Shown one piece after another: positions 35,743-46,791 of a stretch of 64,000 bases of DNA; positions within the stretch are counted from its first letter, which is position 1; each line of letters starts with the position of its first letter. Under the pieces are notes generated by a model. The model worked only from the letters and a program-made list of their open reading frames with translations. It was not told the DNA's origin and did no database searches. The DNA comes from Tenodera sinensis (Eukaryota; Arthropoda; Insecta; Mantodea; Mantidae): the NCBI GenBank assembly GCA_030765045.1, contig CM060962.1:166757694-166821693 (forward strand). The letters run 5' to 3'. The position numbers were made by a program, and so were the translations under genes.

Positions 35743-36131
35743 TGTACTCTTTGCAGAGTAAATCTAAACATCAAAGCGATCAGATCTGCGCTGTAAGCTG
35801 AAGACAAACAGAATATAAAGCACACTAGTGCATCTGTAGTTAGCCTTTTGTTTGCATACAACATTATGGAAGCTTTGCTTAATTCTACTCTTTTGTTTCA
35901 CTCAACGCGATTTAAAGGTTCTTACTAAGAGCCGCGTATGTATCTAGACTTATTTCTAACTGATGAGTTTGCTTTTGCACACATACATGCCTCTTGTGTT
36001 CCCTAAGGAGGCATTAGACATTTTGGCAGCATAGAATACACAGAGAAACACGCTTAGGTCTGCCTGATACAGCTCGAACATGTCCACGATGCACATAAGA
36101 GCGGAGTTGGGACTTAGAGCGTTGTCAGCTA

Positions 36132-36195
36132 ATGGAAGAGTGAGTGAGCGAGTAGAATTTAAGGACCCGTCGACAGCTACGTCATTAGCACCCGG
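36132..36195 (+). mobile_element. short repeat E, copy 2
   Basis: GTGAGTGAGCGAGTAGAATT, then AAGGACCCGTCGACAGCTAC, GTCATTAGCACC. Matches 31862-31930 over the same blocks. Confidence 0.65.
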
Positions 36196-36373
36196 CGAAC
36201 GGAAGATTACAGGGAAAAATGGGTAGAACATCTCTCACGAATCCACAATAGACGAATACCTACACCATCTTTAAATTATAAGCCGAGGAGTTACAGATCG
36301 ATTGGAAGGCCAAACGATGGAAAGAACAAATCTGAGACCGGAAAGGGTAAAACCCAAACCATGAGGGAAGATG

Positions 36374-36424
36374 AAGAGGAGGAGAGGAGGAAGAGGAAGA
36401 AGAAGAAGAAGAAGAAGAAGAAGA
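36374..36424 (+). repeat. (GAG/GAA)n microsatellite
   Basis: GAG-rich units turning into a run of GAA. Confidence 0.93.
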
Positions 36425-36659
36425 ATTGCTGGATCTCATGATAAGAGTTAAAGGAACTATCCTCATTATCTTGGTACAATTCTGCAGACAATTTCAGTTA
36501 AAAAGTGCATTTATGAAAAAAGAGACTCGTAGAGTGATTAATTATTAAAGCAATAATTTGTAGAATACTTAATGTCTCGAAATTTTAAAAAGTTTGGGCC
36601 TGTTTCTACAAATTATTCCTTTAATCTGGATCTGCTATTTATGAACTCATACATTTATG

Positions 36660-37433
36660 AAATGTGTGTGGTGTGTGTGGTGTGTGGTGTGTGGTGTGGT
36701 GTGGTGTGGTGTGTTGTGTGTGGTGTGGTGTGGTGTGTTGTGTGTGTTGTGTGTGTTGTGTTATGTTGTGTTGTGTGTGTTGTGTTGTGGGGTGTGTGTG
36801 TTGTGGGGTGTGTGTGTTGTGGGGTGTGTGTGTGTTGTGGGGTGTGTGTGTTGTGGGGTGTGTGTGTTGTGGGGTGTGTGTGTGTGTTGTGTTGTGTGTG
36901 TTGTGTTGTGTGGTGTTGTGTTGTGTTATGTTGTGTTGTGTGTGTTGTGTTGTGGGGTGTGTGTGTTGTGGGGTGTGTGTGTTGTGGGGTGTGTGTGTTG
37001 TGGGGTGTGTGTGTTGTGGGGTGTGTGTGTGTTGTGGGGTGTGTGTGTGTTGTGGGGTGTGTGTGTTGTGGGGTGTGTGTGTTGTGGGGTGTGTGTGTTG
37101 TGGGGTGTGTGTGTTGTGGGGTGTGTGTGTTGTGGGGTGTGTGTGTTGTGGGGTGTGTGTGTTGTGGGGTGTGTGTGTTGTGGGGTGTGTGTTGTGTGTG
37201 TTGTGTGTGTTGTGTGTTGTGTGGTGTGTTGTGTGTTGTTGTGTGTTGTGTGTTGTTGTGTGTTGTGTGTTGTGTGTTGTGTGGTGTGTTGTGTTGTGTG
37301 TTGTGTTGTGTGTTGTGTTGTGTGTTGTGTTGTGTGTTGTGTTGTGTGTGGTGGGTGTGTGGTGTTGTGTGTGGTGGGTGTGTGGTGTTGTGTGTGGTGT
37401 GTGCGTGCGTGCGTGTGTGTGTGGTGTGTGCGT

Positions 37434-37493
<60 letters not shown>
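36660..37493 (+). repeat. TG-rich composite minisatellite (~0.83 kb)
   Basis: Only G and T, with rare A and C. Successive zones use different units: GTGTGTGGTGTGG-like at the start, a ~16-bp unit GTGTGTGTTGTGGGGT repeated many times at about 36780-36880 and 36945-37195, a GTGTTGTGTGTT zone at 37195-37350, GTGGGTGTGTGGTGTT units, GTGCGTGCGTGCG units, and finally pure (TG)n to 37493. Open frames of over 300 codons in several frames are an artefact of lacking stop codons. Confidence 0.96.
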
Positions 37494-37495
<2 letters not shown>

Positions 37496-37639
37496 ATACA
37501 GAGACCCAAAACCACTCGAACCGCTGCGCGGTGTTTTTCCACAATGCAGACGGAAGCGCAATAACGCAGCTGCTGTACACAAGGTCATGCGGTTGACTTG
37601 TTTTTCTCTGCTCTGAAAGTGCAGAATTGAGCTGAGGCA

Positions 37640-38140
37640 CTATCGTGTGATTTAGTTATTACCAGTGTGCTTTATTATTTGGTCTTGTACTCAGTCACAA
37701 AAGTGTATTATGGCTCAGCATTTGTTTTCTACTGCACAGCGTGTATTTATTTATGATTCGTATGTGTTAACTCAGTCACCTCGCCAAGTGAAAGTTCGAT
37801 TTGCAGAAAGATTTACAGGTGATCTGCAATTTCTATCTTTGGGGCAACTTAAAGCATAAAATGTACAAGACAAATCCACACACCCTGGAAGAATTAAAAC
37901 AAAATATCCGTCAGGAAATTGCCAGCATTTCTCAACGTGAACTATGGCGAGTGATGGATAGTTTCCTAAAGAGGTGCCAAAAATGTATGTGCAACGACGG
38001 CGGCCAGTTTTAGCATTTCCTTTAATAAAATTGGGAAGTAGAGCCTTTAAAAGTAGTTTTAAAAGGGTTGTATGGTTTCATCCGCGCTGTTCTTGGACAG
38101 CGGCAGTCGGCGACGAGCGCCGAGGACGCGTACAGCTAAA
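37640..38140 (+). pseudogene. mariner/IS630-like transposase, internally deleted (MLE-1 copy a)
   Basis: An N-terminal helix-turn-helix (DUF4817-like) starts at 37711: FSTAQRVFIYDSYVLTQSPR, VKVRFAERFTG. It is followed at once by the C-terminal end of the same protein (FLSLGQLK, then in another frame YKTNPHTLEELKQNIRQEIA and SISQRELWRVMDSFLKRCQK, CMCNDGGQF). In the complete family a DDE catalytic domain of about 200 residues lies between these blocks; here it is missing, so this is an internally deleted, non-autonomous copy. The downstream TTTCATCCGCGCTGTTCTT region is shared with copies at 50805-51337 and 51350-51765 and is probably the element's 3' end. Confidence 0.72.
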
Positions 38141-38169
38141 CACCGGTTCGAAGTCTTTTGGATCACCCG

Positions 38170-38170
<1 letters not shown>

Positions 38171-38233
<63 letters not shown>
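38171..38233 (+). repeat. (CA)n microsatellite
   Basis: About 31 CA units right after the mariner-like relic. Confidence 0.97.
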
Positions 38234-38235
<2 letters not shown>

Positions 38236-38904
38236 TTTAAATCGATTTTAGAAGAAGCCGCTTAGTTAAGTTTGTATTTGTTATTCTAATAATTTGGGTC
38301 CTGGTAAGCTTTATGTACAAAGGCCTTCAATTAAAGAAAGCTGAATCATTGAATAAACTCTTTCATTTCATTAAGCTGCCAGTTTGAAGGCAATCTGTTG
38401 TACATTTTTCATGTATCACATGTTTGGCAGTCACACAGATACAGTTTAGCTAAGATTTAATGAGATTTACTTATGCACAAAGCACAGTTGTTGCGACCTA
38501 CACTGAGTGTTTAAGGTTCAGAACATCAGTTTTAAGTGGAAATTGACGTTTTAACTATGAATTATTATTTTTGAGGATTAATCCAGTATTTATTTTGCCC
38601 CTTACGACTGTGCATACAACTCTCTTTTAAACAATCTATACATGGCTCCTATCGTATATTTGTAAAGACGAAACACCTTATGTCCTTCATTTACTTTCTA
38701 CAATGCTGAATGACTTTGCAATCTTTATCAGCACTATAGCATGTCTATGTAAAAAATGTTATTACAAATATCGATTTATACCAAGCTCTACATTGTTTGA
38801 CTTACTTTGTTGCTTTACATTATTTACTTTGTCTACGTAAAATTGAAATTGAGTTTTCATTTACGGGCGCTCCTCAACTCCTATGGGTCTCAGCATCCTT
38901 CTAC
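38234..38904. other. AT-rich non-coding stretch
   Basis: Nothing recognised. Confidence 0.5.
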
Positions 38905-39679
<775 letters not shown>

Positions 39680-39744
39680 CTTTTTATTTGTTTTATTAAT
39701 ATGTTTATTATATCAATTCCTAGGGCGTCTCCTCTATGCATAGG

Positions 39745-40022
39745 TTACCCTCATCGCCCGGCCGCTGCGTCCCCCAGCCGCAGTCAAGGCCACTGAGGAG
39801 TGCAAGTTGGGGGTGGCGGGGGTCAGCACGCCGACTCCCCCGACCGTAACGCGACTACTTGACCTTTTAGGGACGCTACATTTCTATCAGGGACCTAACG
39901 AGGCTGAGTGCACCCCATACCAGACCTCCCAGTGGCGGAAAATCTCATGCCGGTACCGGGGATCGAACCCGGGTCCTCCGCGCCACAGGCAGGCGCGCTA
40001 CCAGCTGTGCTACAGAGGCGGT
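39745..40022 (-). mobile_element. SINE-B copy 3, with full tRNA-like head
   Basis: On the minus strand the head reads GCCTCTGTAGCACAGCTGG, TAGCGCGCCTGCCTGTGGCG and ACCCGGGTTCGATCCCCGGT. It has an A box TAGCACAGCTGGTAGC, a B box GGTTCGATCCC and a 5-bp anticodon-stem-like GCGCC/GGCGC, but no proper U33. The body then shares GTGCACTCAGCCTCGTTAGG with copy 2 and ends in GACGCAGCGGCCGGGCG. It lacks the ACTTGA..AGAAGTAGC block of copies 1 and 2. A functional tRNA is unlikely because the anticodon loop is wrong. Confidence 0.82.
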
Positions 40023-40050
40023 TGTATGTTTATCATTATGATTATGATGA

Positions 40051-40198
<148 letters not shown>

Positions 40199-40204
40199 AC
40201 TACT

Positions 40205-40960
40205 CCATTGCTACTATTATTTTGTTGGAATGGACATGGTATCCGTACAAAATTCACCCCAACCAACAACTTTATGGCAATGATTTTGCCCATAGGATTG
40301 ATCAATGCACGAGGATTCGACAAAACCTTATCGAAACCCTTGATTTCCTTGAATGTGTCCTTTGGGGCGATGAATGCTGTTTGAGTAACGATGCTAGTAT
40401 GAATAGACACATGTACAACCGTACCCCCCAGAATCCTCACTGGGTATGAAATGCTCACTTACAAAACCACTGGAACTTAAACGTTTGATGTGGTATTCTT
40501 GGGGTCAATGTTATCGGACTTGTCTGTCTCCCACCCAGACTTAAGTGGATCACGGTAACTGGAATTCCTGCAAGGTGAGCTTCGCGGTTTTCTTGATGAC
40601 GTTTCGGTACGACTAGCGTTAAAACACTGGTTCCAACAAGATGGTGCACCACATTACTATTATGAACCTGTAAGGTCCACTTCAACTAGTTTTACTCTGG
40701 ATGCTGGATCGGCCTAGGTGGCCCAATATCTTGGCCACCAGGATCTCCTGATCTAACCCCATTATATTTTTTTCTTTTTGAGTAATATCAACAATACTGT
40801 GTTTGAAATAGATTGCCTCAATGTAGAGGTCTTACGCCAAAGGATCGTTGAAGCATGTACATCTGTTACACCCACAGTTGTTAGAAACGTCCATGTGGAT
40901 ACAAGGAGGAATACTGTATCAATCAACAGGGGCATGTTTTTGAACACCTATTCTATGAAT
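40205..40960 (+). pseudogene. mariner/IS630-like transposase relic (MLE-2)
   Basis: Encodes the catalytic half: YKIHPNQQLYGNDFAHRIDQ, VLWGDECCLSNDASMNRHMY (first Asp in GDE), QNPHWV, after a stop NHWNLNVWCGI, then WFQQDGAPHYY (second Asp). The third acidic site should be in a 'SPDLTPLDFFLWG' type phrase; here it reads SPDLTPLYFFLFE, so the third catalytic Asp is Tyr. The C-terminus LRQRIVEACTSVTPTVVRNV follows. The N-terminal DNA-binding region is cut off by the ATT array. This differs in sequence from MLE-1 and is a second lineage of the same superfamily. Confidence 0.72.
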
Positions 40961-40989
40961 GAAGTCAGCATAACAGTAACTTTTGATGA

Positions 40990-41240
40990 TGATAACGCTG
41001 AAAATTATAGCATAATAATAAAACATAAAGATAATAAAATTATTAATATTAATATAATAATGATAATAATACTTAAACTAATTAAAATAAGACGAATAAT
41101 TATGATACTAATGATAATAGTAATAACTGCAAAAATAATAATAATTAACAATAACAATAGGATAATACTAATGATGATGATAACTACAAACAAAAACAAT
41201 AATAATTAAAATAATAAAATACAATAACAATAATAAGAAA
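40990..41240 (-). repeat. degenerate TAA-rich tract
   Basis: Imperfect TAA/AATAAT units. It lies on the 3' side of the inverted element C copy 3, where copies 1 and 2 carry their clean ATT/TTA tails, so it is probably an aged tail. Confidence 0.7.
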
Positions 41241-41279
41241 CGAACAAAAGCTAATTAATCATTAAGTGTCCTCATGTTT

Positions 41280-41650
41280 ATATGAATGCTGTTGCGGCAC
41301 TTAAAAATCTCTAATCCGTAATGTTAGACAATAACAGCGTACACCGGAGTGAGGTTATTCCCTGGAATATATATACCTGCAAGTTAAATGCAAAACATTC
41401 TAAGATCTTTTCGATTATTCGTACTGTTATTGTATATTATCACGGACTACACACACTAGTTCAAGCTTGGGAACTGCCTCTTACCTCTCATCTTCGTCGA
41501 TATGCAGAACGAAGTTCCCACACGCCATTGCCGTCCCTATGAGTGAAATCGCGTCATTACGTTCTGCAACTATTTTAACGCACGGGGATATCTACATGCC
41601 TAAATACCAGTTGGGTCACTTGTTGGGTCACCAGTTGGGTCAGCCGTCAA
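41280..41650 (-). mobile_element. element C copy 3 (inverted)
   Basis: Read on the minus strand it gives TATTTAGGCATGTAGATATC, GTTGCAGAACG, CTTGAACTAGTGTGTGTAGT, CCGTGATAATATACAATAAC and TATTGTCTAACATTACGGAT, collinear with copy 2 but without its two insertions. Near 41609-41645 the head contains three tandem TTGGGTCA units. Confidence 0.8.
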
Positions 41651-42840
41651 GCCGGGTGCTGAAGTTCACTTTACCAAGCATAGGGGGTTGAATGTTCGTA
41701 TTGGGAGTTTTCAGTGTTTTTTAATTTTTTCTGATAAATGCGTGAGACCCCGAACACCCGAATTAGTCCATGAATTAAGTTCCGGACTGAAATTGTGATT
41801 AAAACAATCCAGGCTATGTAAGTAATGAAGTATGTACTGGATTGTGTCTTGCAACTTTGCAATTGTTAACTTGAAACACATGTATAATTATAGTGCTTGA
41901 ATCAAATTTGACTTCTGACATCCCTGTCTGACCAGGAGATGGAAACTTTGTCACTAACCTGGTGGTCAGAACACTCCAGGTCATCAAGTCTTGGATTTGT
42001 GATGTGTAACCAATAAGGTTCTTGTTTCTCATAAATATTTGTGAGTTACGCTTTACATTTTGGAGAAGCTATTAAGAAACTCCAAACTTATGAATTTTGT
42101 AACTGATCACATATTCATTTTCTCTAATTCTAAATATAAATGTCACAATTTTGGAGATGTCTGATTAGTTCACCATTTGCAGGCTTTGATCATCACTTTC
42201 GTTTCAGGAGAACGTAGTTTAATTGTTTATATCGTATAAGAGTTGTATGATACGTCAAAAGCAAAATATGTAACACTCATTATTAAGGTGACTATATTTT
42301 TAAATTAAGAATGAGGAAAAATAGTGTAAAAGAAGAAGAATATTTCAGGATCTTAAGGAAAGCAGAGGGATGAAATTCAGCCATGGTTTTACTGAATTTA
42401 TTCTTTTAATAATGCATCTAGAGTTATATTTTCCAATTAGAAATTATTATAGATATTTTATAACTGGCATATATCACAAATTTGCAACTGACAACTGACC
42501 CATAAGGGAAAGATGAAATTTTGGAACAAAAAGTTCATGCCAAATCACACTATCAGCACTCATTTTTTTGTGTAATTCTAAACGATAAATGTTGCAACTT
42601 AAATGGCAACATAATTATTGAGTATTTCAGAAGCATCTAAAATTAGACTAGATTATTGGTAAAATATATTTTTCTACAAATAATTTACTTCAGGAAATAT
42701 TCAGAAACTCTCAAAATGCTGAATGGCTCTTAAAACGTTTGAAACACATGTCAGTCTTCTTATAACTGAAGAATACTTTGTTCCACTTTTAACAAAAACT
42801 TTAAAGCCAGAGATTTCTTCAAGACTTAAAAGCCATGGTC
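41651..42840. other. AT-rich non-coding stretch
   Basis: No gene recognised. 42690-42840 may still belong to the Penelope-like copy A 3' side, but I cannot set the edge. Confidence 0.45.
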
Positions 42841-43189
42841 TGCTTGAGTTTAGATGTCCAGACGTTTCGTCCACACCTTGCGGTGGACATCGTGGCGTGG
42901 TCTGAGTCTTCTCGTATTTTATATCTGGGCCGCTCACAGGGAATTGGCTGGGCTTGAGCGAGAGGTATGTGCTAGGTGGGCGGGTCTTCTCTGCTCTGAT
43001 TGCTGAATGGTTTACGGATTTCTCTGCATTTGTGCTTCTTTTCTATGCTCAGGTATCGGATGCCAGGTTTTGTTCAGTTTTAGAGCTTCTTTTTTGTTAG
43101 GTGGGCGTATTGCTCTGCGAACTTCTTGTGCCGTGTAACCATTTGAATATAAATATAAGGTCTCACCCTGCCAACTTCGAACAGGATCC
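42841..43189 (-). mobile_element. Penelope-like element copy A (C-terminal and pseudo-LTR part)
   Basis: Minus-strand frame YSNGYTAQEVRRAIRP is the end of the RT/linker of Penelope-like proteins. It joins directly to KKEALKLNKTWHPIPEHRK, the extreme C-terminus, so the GIY-YIG endonuclease between them is deleted in this copy. The 3' region then matches the plus-strand segments 43705-43722 plus 46797-46884 (CGCTCAAGCCCAGCCAAT, GTGAGCGGCCCAGATATA) and continues into a hammerhead-like motif at 42861-42893. Confidence 0.75.
42861..42893 (-). ncRNA. decayed Penelope-type hammerhead ribozyme motif
   Basis: On the minus strand: CGATG, then stem GTCCAC (from 42888 down to 42883), loop CGCAAGGT, stem GTGGAC (42874-42869), then GAAACGTC (42868-42861), containing the core GAAA and the cleavage triplet GUC around the palindrome ACGT. 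Penelope-like elements are known to carry minimal hammerheads in their pseudo-LTRs. The first core (CUGANGA) is incomplete: CCA is followed directly by CGA, as if CUGA was deleted. Confidence 0.5.
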
Positions 43190-43722
43190 ACCCAAGAGCA
43201 AAGGTACTGCTTTTCTGCCTTATTTAAAAAAATGTTAAGGACAGAATAGGACGCCTACTCAAGCGCCACAACATCAAAACCATCTTCAAACCTACCAGAC
43301 AGATTAATACCTTGCTTCGGTCGGCCAAAGACACCAGGGACGCGCTCGCTTCGACCCGCGTTTACCAGATTCCGTGTTCCTGCGGTGCAGTGCATATAGG
43401 TACTACCCAACGCAGCGTCAATATCCGACTAACAGAACACTAGAAATGCTGCCATCTGGGACAGACAGACAAGTGAACGGTCGCGGAACATACAATATGG
43501 GCCGACGTAGAACACATAATTCAGTACAAGGAGACTACTGTTCTTTCGTCTATGCCGTACTACCACGCCAGACTACAACGCGAGGCCATAGAAATTTACA
43601 AACACCTCAAAAATTTTAACAGAAAGGAAGAAGCTCTAAAACTGAACAAAACCTGGCATCCGATACTTGAGCATAGAAAAGAAGCACAAATGCAGAGAAA
43701 TCCGTAAACCATTCAGCAATCA
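43190..43722 (+). pseudogene. Penelope-like element copy B: GIY-YIG endonuclease region
   Basis: The frame from about 43190 gives SKGTAFLPYLKK, then (43234 on) VKDRIGRLLKRHNIKTIFKP, LLRSAKDTRDALASTRVYQI and PCSCGAVHIGTTQRSVNIRL followed by TEH and a stop. This is the Penelope linker and its GIY-YIG nuclease: VYQ is the GIY position, VHIG the YIG position (Tyr replaced by His), with the conserved Arg in QRSVNIR and a CSC zinc-binding segment. After two stops it continues ILE-like to YYHARLQREAIEIYKHLKNF, RKEEALKLNKTWHPILEHRK and a stop at ~43705. RT itself is absent (5' truncation). The element resumes at 46797 beyond an inserted LINE. Confidence 0.78.
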
Positions 43723-44096
43723 CCAGAGGCACCAGAGGCAGTTCGAGTCGAACGGGGACGATGGTTGCCCCGTCCGAGTGTCTTGTCCACAGTACCTAGC
43801 CGTTATACGGCTTAACCTGCGCGATGGTTTCGATGAGATCGCTACGGGGATGTATGTTACACTAGGAAATGATTTGTGGAGACAGGGGTTTTTATAGGGG
43901 CAGGAGGGGTGGTTGGAAGGGATTGGTCCGCGAGCGGGCTGCGCGCGGCTTCTGATTGGTCGTTTCCGGCCAGTCAGGTGACGCGCTAATCCCCTCCAGG
44001 GTTCTGGCCGTCAGTCACTCACTGAGAGGTGAACTGAAACAGGTGTTTTCTCTGTTCTGGATACAGATTGTACTTTCGCCTTTCCCATCTTCAAAG

Positions 44097-45416
44097 TTAA
44101 ACCGCCGGACTTAGAATGTCCTTTGGTAGTCTTTTCGATGGTAGTCGGCGTGGCTCTCTCTGGTCGTATTGACCCAGAGTATTCACCAGTGGGTTAGGGT
44201 GGTTCTGGAGTTTGTTGTACATTGTTCGAGCGCGGGTTTTAATCACGTCGACAATGTACGGGATACCGGAATGTTCGTGAAGGATATGGGCAGGAAATCT
44301 CCAGCCTGTATCATAGATCATCCTTAATGCCCGGTTCTGCAGCGTCTGGAGTCTGATGAAGGTGGACTTTGCCACCACTCCCCAGATCTCACATCCGTAC
44401 AGGACCAGAGGCGGGATGATCGCTCGATACAGCTGGAGCTTCAGGCGTAAGGGCATGGTTTGGGATCTGAGTATGGGATATAGCTGCCGGTGAGCAGCAT
44501 GGCCTTGTAGTACCTTGCCCCTGACGTGATGTCTATACGTCAGCCGCCGGTCCAGCGCGACCCCGAGATACTTCGCCGTAGTGACCCAGGGGATCCGACG
44601 GCGCCGAAGCACGAGGTCTCGCGGGAACCGGTTGGCTATCGTATTAGCCAGGAGAATCGCAGAGCTTTTCTCCGGGTTAATCGACATACGCCAGTTCTCG
44701 CACCATCTACTGATGGCACGGAGATGGGCTTGTACTTGTTGGTAACTGTAGCGCGGATTCTTGTTAGTAGCGAAGATCATAAGATCGTCCGCATACTGAC
44801 AGATGAGTGTGTTTGGGTGCGTGGGGAGATCGGCCATGTAAGCTGCAAAGAGCGCCGGTGACAGTACACTGCCCTCGGGGACTCCTGCGCCAATGGGCCT
44901 CTCTCTAGAGAATGATCCCTCCACCTTCACCCGGAAGCTACGTTCCTGTAGGAAACTAGCCACCAAGTAAATGTATGGAGGGGGGATTTCGTGCTGTATG
45001 AGCTTGTAGACAAGCCCCTCATGCCAGGTGGTAGAAAATGCCTTTTCCACGTCAAGCAACACTGCCACCGTTTTAGCCCTCTCCTGGTAAGCCAGGGAAG
45101 CTTTTTCGGCTACACGCAGTAGTTGCTCAGTCGTGGAGTGGCCAGAACGAAAACCAAACTGATGTTCAGGAAGGAGACCTTTTTCCTCCAATAGAGGTCC
45201 GAGGCGGGACAGGAACAGTTTCTCGAATACTTTCGAGATAACTGGTAGGAGACTGATGGATCGATAACTGGATGGAAAGACCGGATTTTTGCCCTGCTTC
45301 AGAACGCATACCACACGCGCCTGTTTCCAGATAACTGGAAAATGACGCATGCTGAGGCATGTGTTATAAATGCGGGTCAAGTGCATCACGGCTCTATGGG
45401 GAAGGTGCTGGAGCAT
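44097..45416 (-). pseudogene. Jockey-like LINE reverse transcriptase
   Basis: Resumes right after the in-frame TAA with LQHLPHRAVMHLTRIYNTCL, WKQARVVCVLKQGKNP (finger), SYRSISLLPVISKVFEKL, QFGFRSGHSTTEQL, VLLDVEKAFSTTWHEGLVYK (first palm Asp; the usual D/F-V-W is changed to STTW), GVPEGSVLSPALF, and CQYADDLMIFATNK (YADD, near 44784-44795). Thumb and C-terminal region follow (KYLGVALDRRLTYRHH, LQTLQNRALRMIYDTGWRFP) and it ends LPSKRLPKDILSPAV, a Jockey-type terminus without RNase H. The 439 codons after the TAA are otherwise open, so the RT decayed little. The product would prime cDNA synthesis at nicked target DNA. Confidence 0.87.
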
Positions 45417-46791
45417 TTACGCTGTTACACGGCCCTGTCCAGGGGATTTTCGGGCTTTTAGTGATTTGATGGTGTTAGTTACCTCGCGAGGGGTAACTAT
45501 CGGGATGTGAAACTTCTCGTGGCCCGCGGGTCCGACTTCTAAGAAGTCTTCTACCGCCTGTTCCACGAGGTCAGTATGGTCATCGTTTTGTGGATCTTCC
45601 CTGGGCTGGAATTGAGTTTCCAGATAGTCTGCTAGCGCCTCTGCTTTTTCCCTCGGTTCAAACACAAGTCTTCCCCGAGGGCTATGCACAGGATGCTGTT
45701 GTACAGATTTATCTTTCCGCAAGCCTCGGACGATGCGCCACGGTTTCCTCTCCTGGAGGTTTACGTGACGCATTGTTTCGTCCCAAGCTGCTTGCCTATG
45801 TTTTCTTAGGAGTCGTCTCACCAGGGATTTGAACCTCTGGTGTATTACTCCTATCCTAGGATGTCGGAATCTCTGCCATAGCCGTCTGACAGCATTCTTT
45901 GCTTGAATGAGGCGTTTAACTGGAACAGGGATAGATGTCGGGTTTGGTGCTTCGGTAGGGATGCGGTGTGTGTGAGCACGCACCGCATTTAGGACAGAGG
46001 TAGAAAACCCCGCGGCTGCCTCCTCGAGAGCCTCGATCGAGTCTATTCGAGGGTTTGCCTCCACGGAGTTTTGAAGGGCAAGGACGGCTGCGTCCCAGTC
46101 GACTTCTTCCACCCAGTCCGGTACTCCCAGCGCAGTGAGATTAACGTCTGAGTCGACCACAACAGGGTTGTGATTAGAGTCCAGAGCGTTAATCACAGAG
46201 AGGTCCAAGTGAAATGGTATGTTTTTGGTGATCATGAAATCGATGACATCCGCGGCGCCGCGTGCCGGGTAGTGGGTTGGACCTCTCGGTCCGTGCGCGT
46301 GAAGGGCGGGGTTCCCGCTAATGAGACGGTACAGTCCCCGGCCCTTAACGTTCTGGGTGCGGCTGTGCCAGCTTGGGTGTTTTGCGCCTGCAATGCAAAC
46401 CCTGTGGTGTAGGCTCAGGAGTGCCGTGATGTCTGCTTCATGGTCTATCCGGCGGGTCATATACCGCCACAAGCACTAGGTCGTTCCCGCCCAAGGATAG
46501 CCTTATGGCGGTTGATTCCAGGTGTTGTAGCGGAGGAATGGTAACAGGAGTGTGGGTGAGATGGTTCTTTATGAAAATGGCAGTACCACCGCCCTGTCGG
46601 CCGACCCGGTCAGACCGATGGGCGGCGTAACTTGGCAGGGTAAACTGTACACCGGCGTGCAAGTGCGTTTCACAGACCATCAGGATATCAATCCCGTGAC
46701 TGTCTACGAACTCTAACAGGCCAGGTCTCTGGTCTCTAACTCCATTCGCGTTCCAGAACGCAGCTCTAAATGAACGCACAGTTCTATGCGC
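45417..46791 (-). pseudogene. Jockey-like LINE endonuclease and RT N-terminus
   Basis: The start ATG at 46791 gives MAHRTVRSFRAAFWNANGVR, with the Asn of the endonuclease N-motif (WNANG), then DILMVCETHL (catalytic Glu). A frameshift near 46440-46470 follows VAVYDPP. The next frame has VCIAGAKHPSWHSR, where Jockey endonucleases carry a GDxNAKH motif: the three residues between G and A are missing in frame. Further on, INALDSNHNPVVV has Asn where the SDH motif has its catalytic Asp. The linker (VKRLIQAKNAVRRLWQRFRH) and RT start (SLKARKSPGQGRVTA) end at a TAA next to 45416. The endonuclease is doubly disabled. Confidence 0.85.

Noticed and set aside
36572..37640. Very long open frames (about 220-330 codons) on both strands
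   Set aside because: They are translations of a TG/AC simple-sequence array that has no stop codons; products are Cys/Val or Thr/His strings in every frame.
39945..40022. Possible tRNA gene at the SINE-B head
   Set aside because: A and B boxes and an anticodon-like stem are present, but the loop lacks U33 and the acceptor stem does not close; the sequence continues into a repeated SINE body.
44526..44861. Plus-strand frame within the Jockey-like RT
   Set aside because: Shadow of the minus-strand RT frame; no motif of its own.
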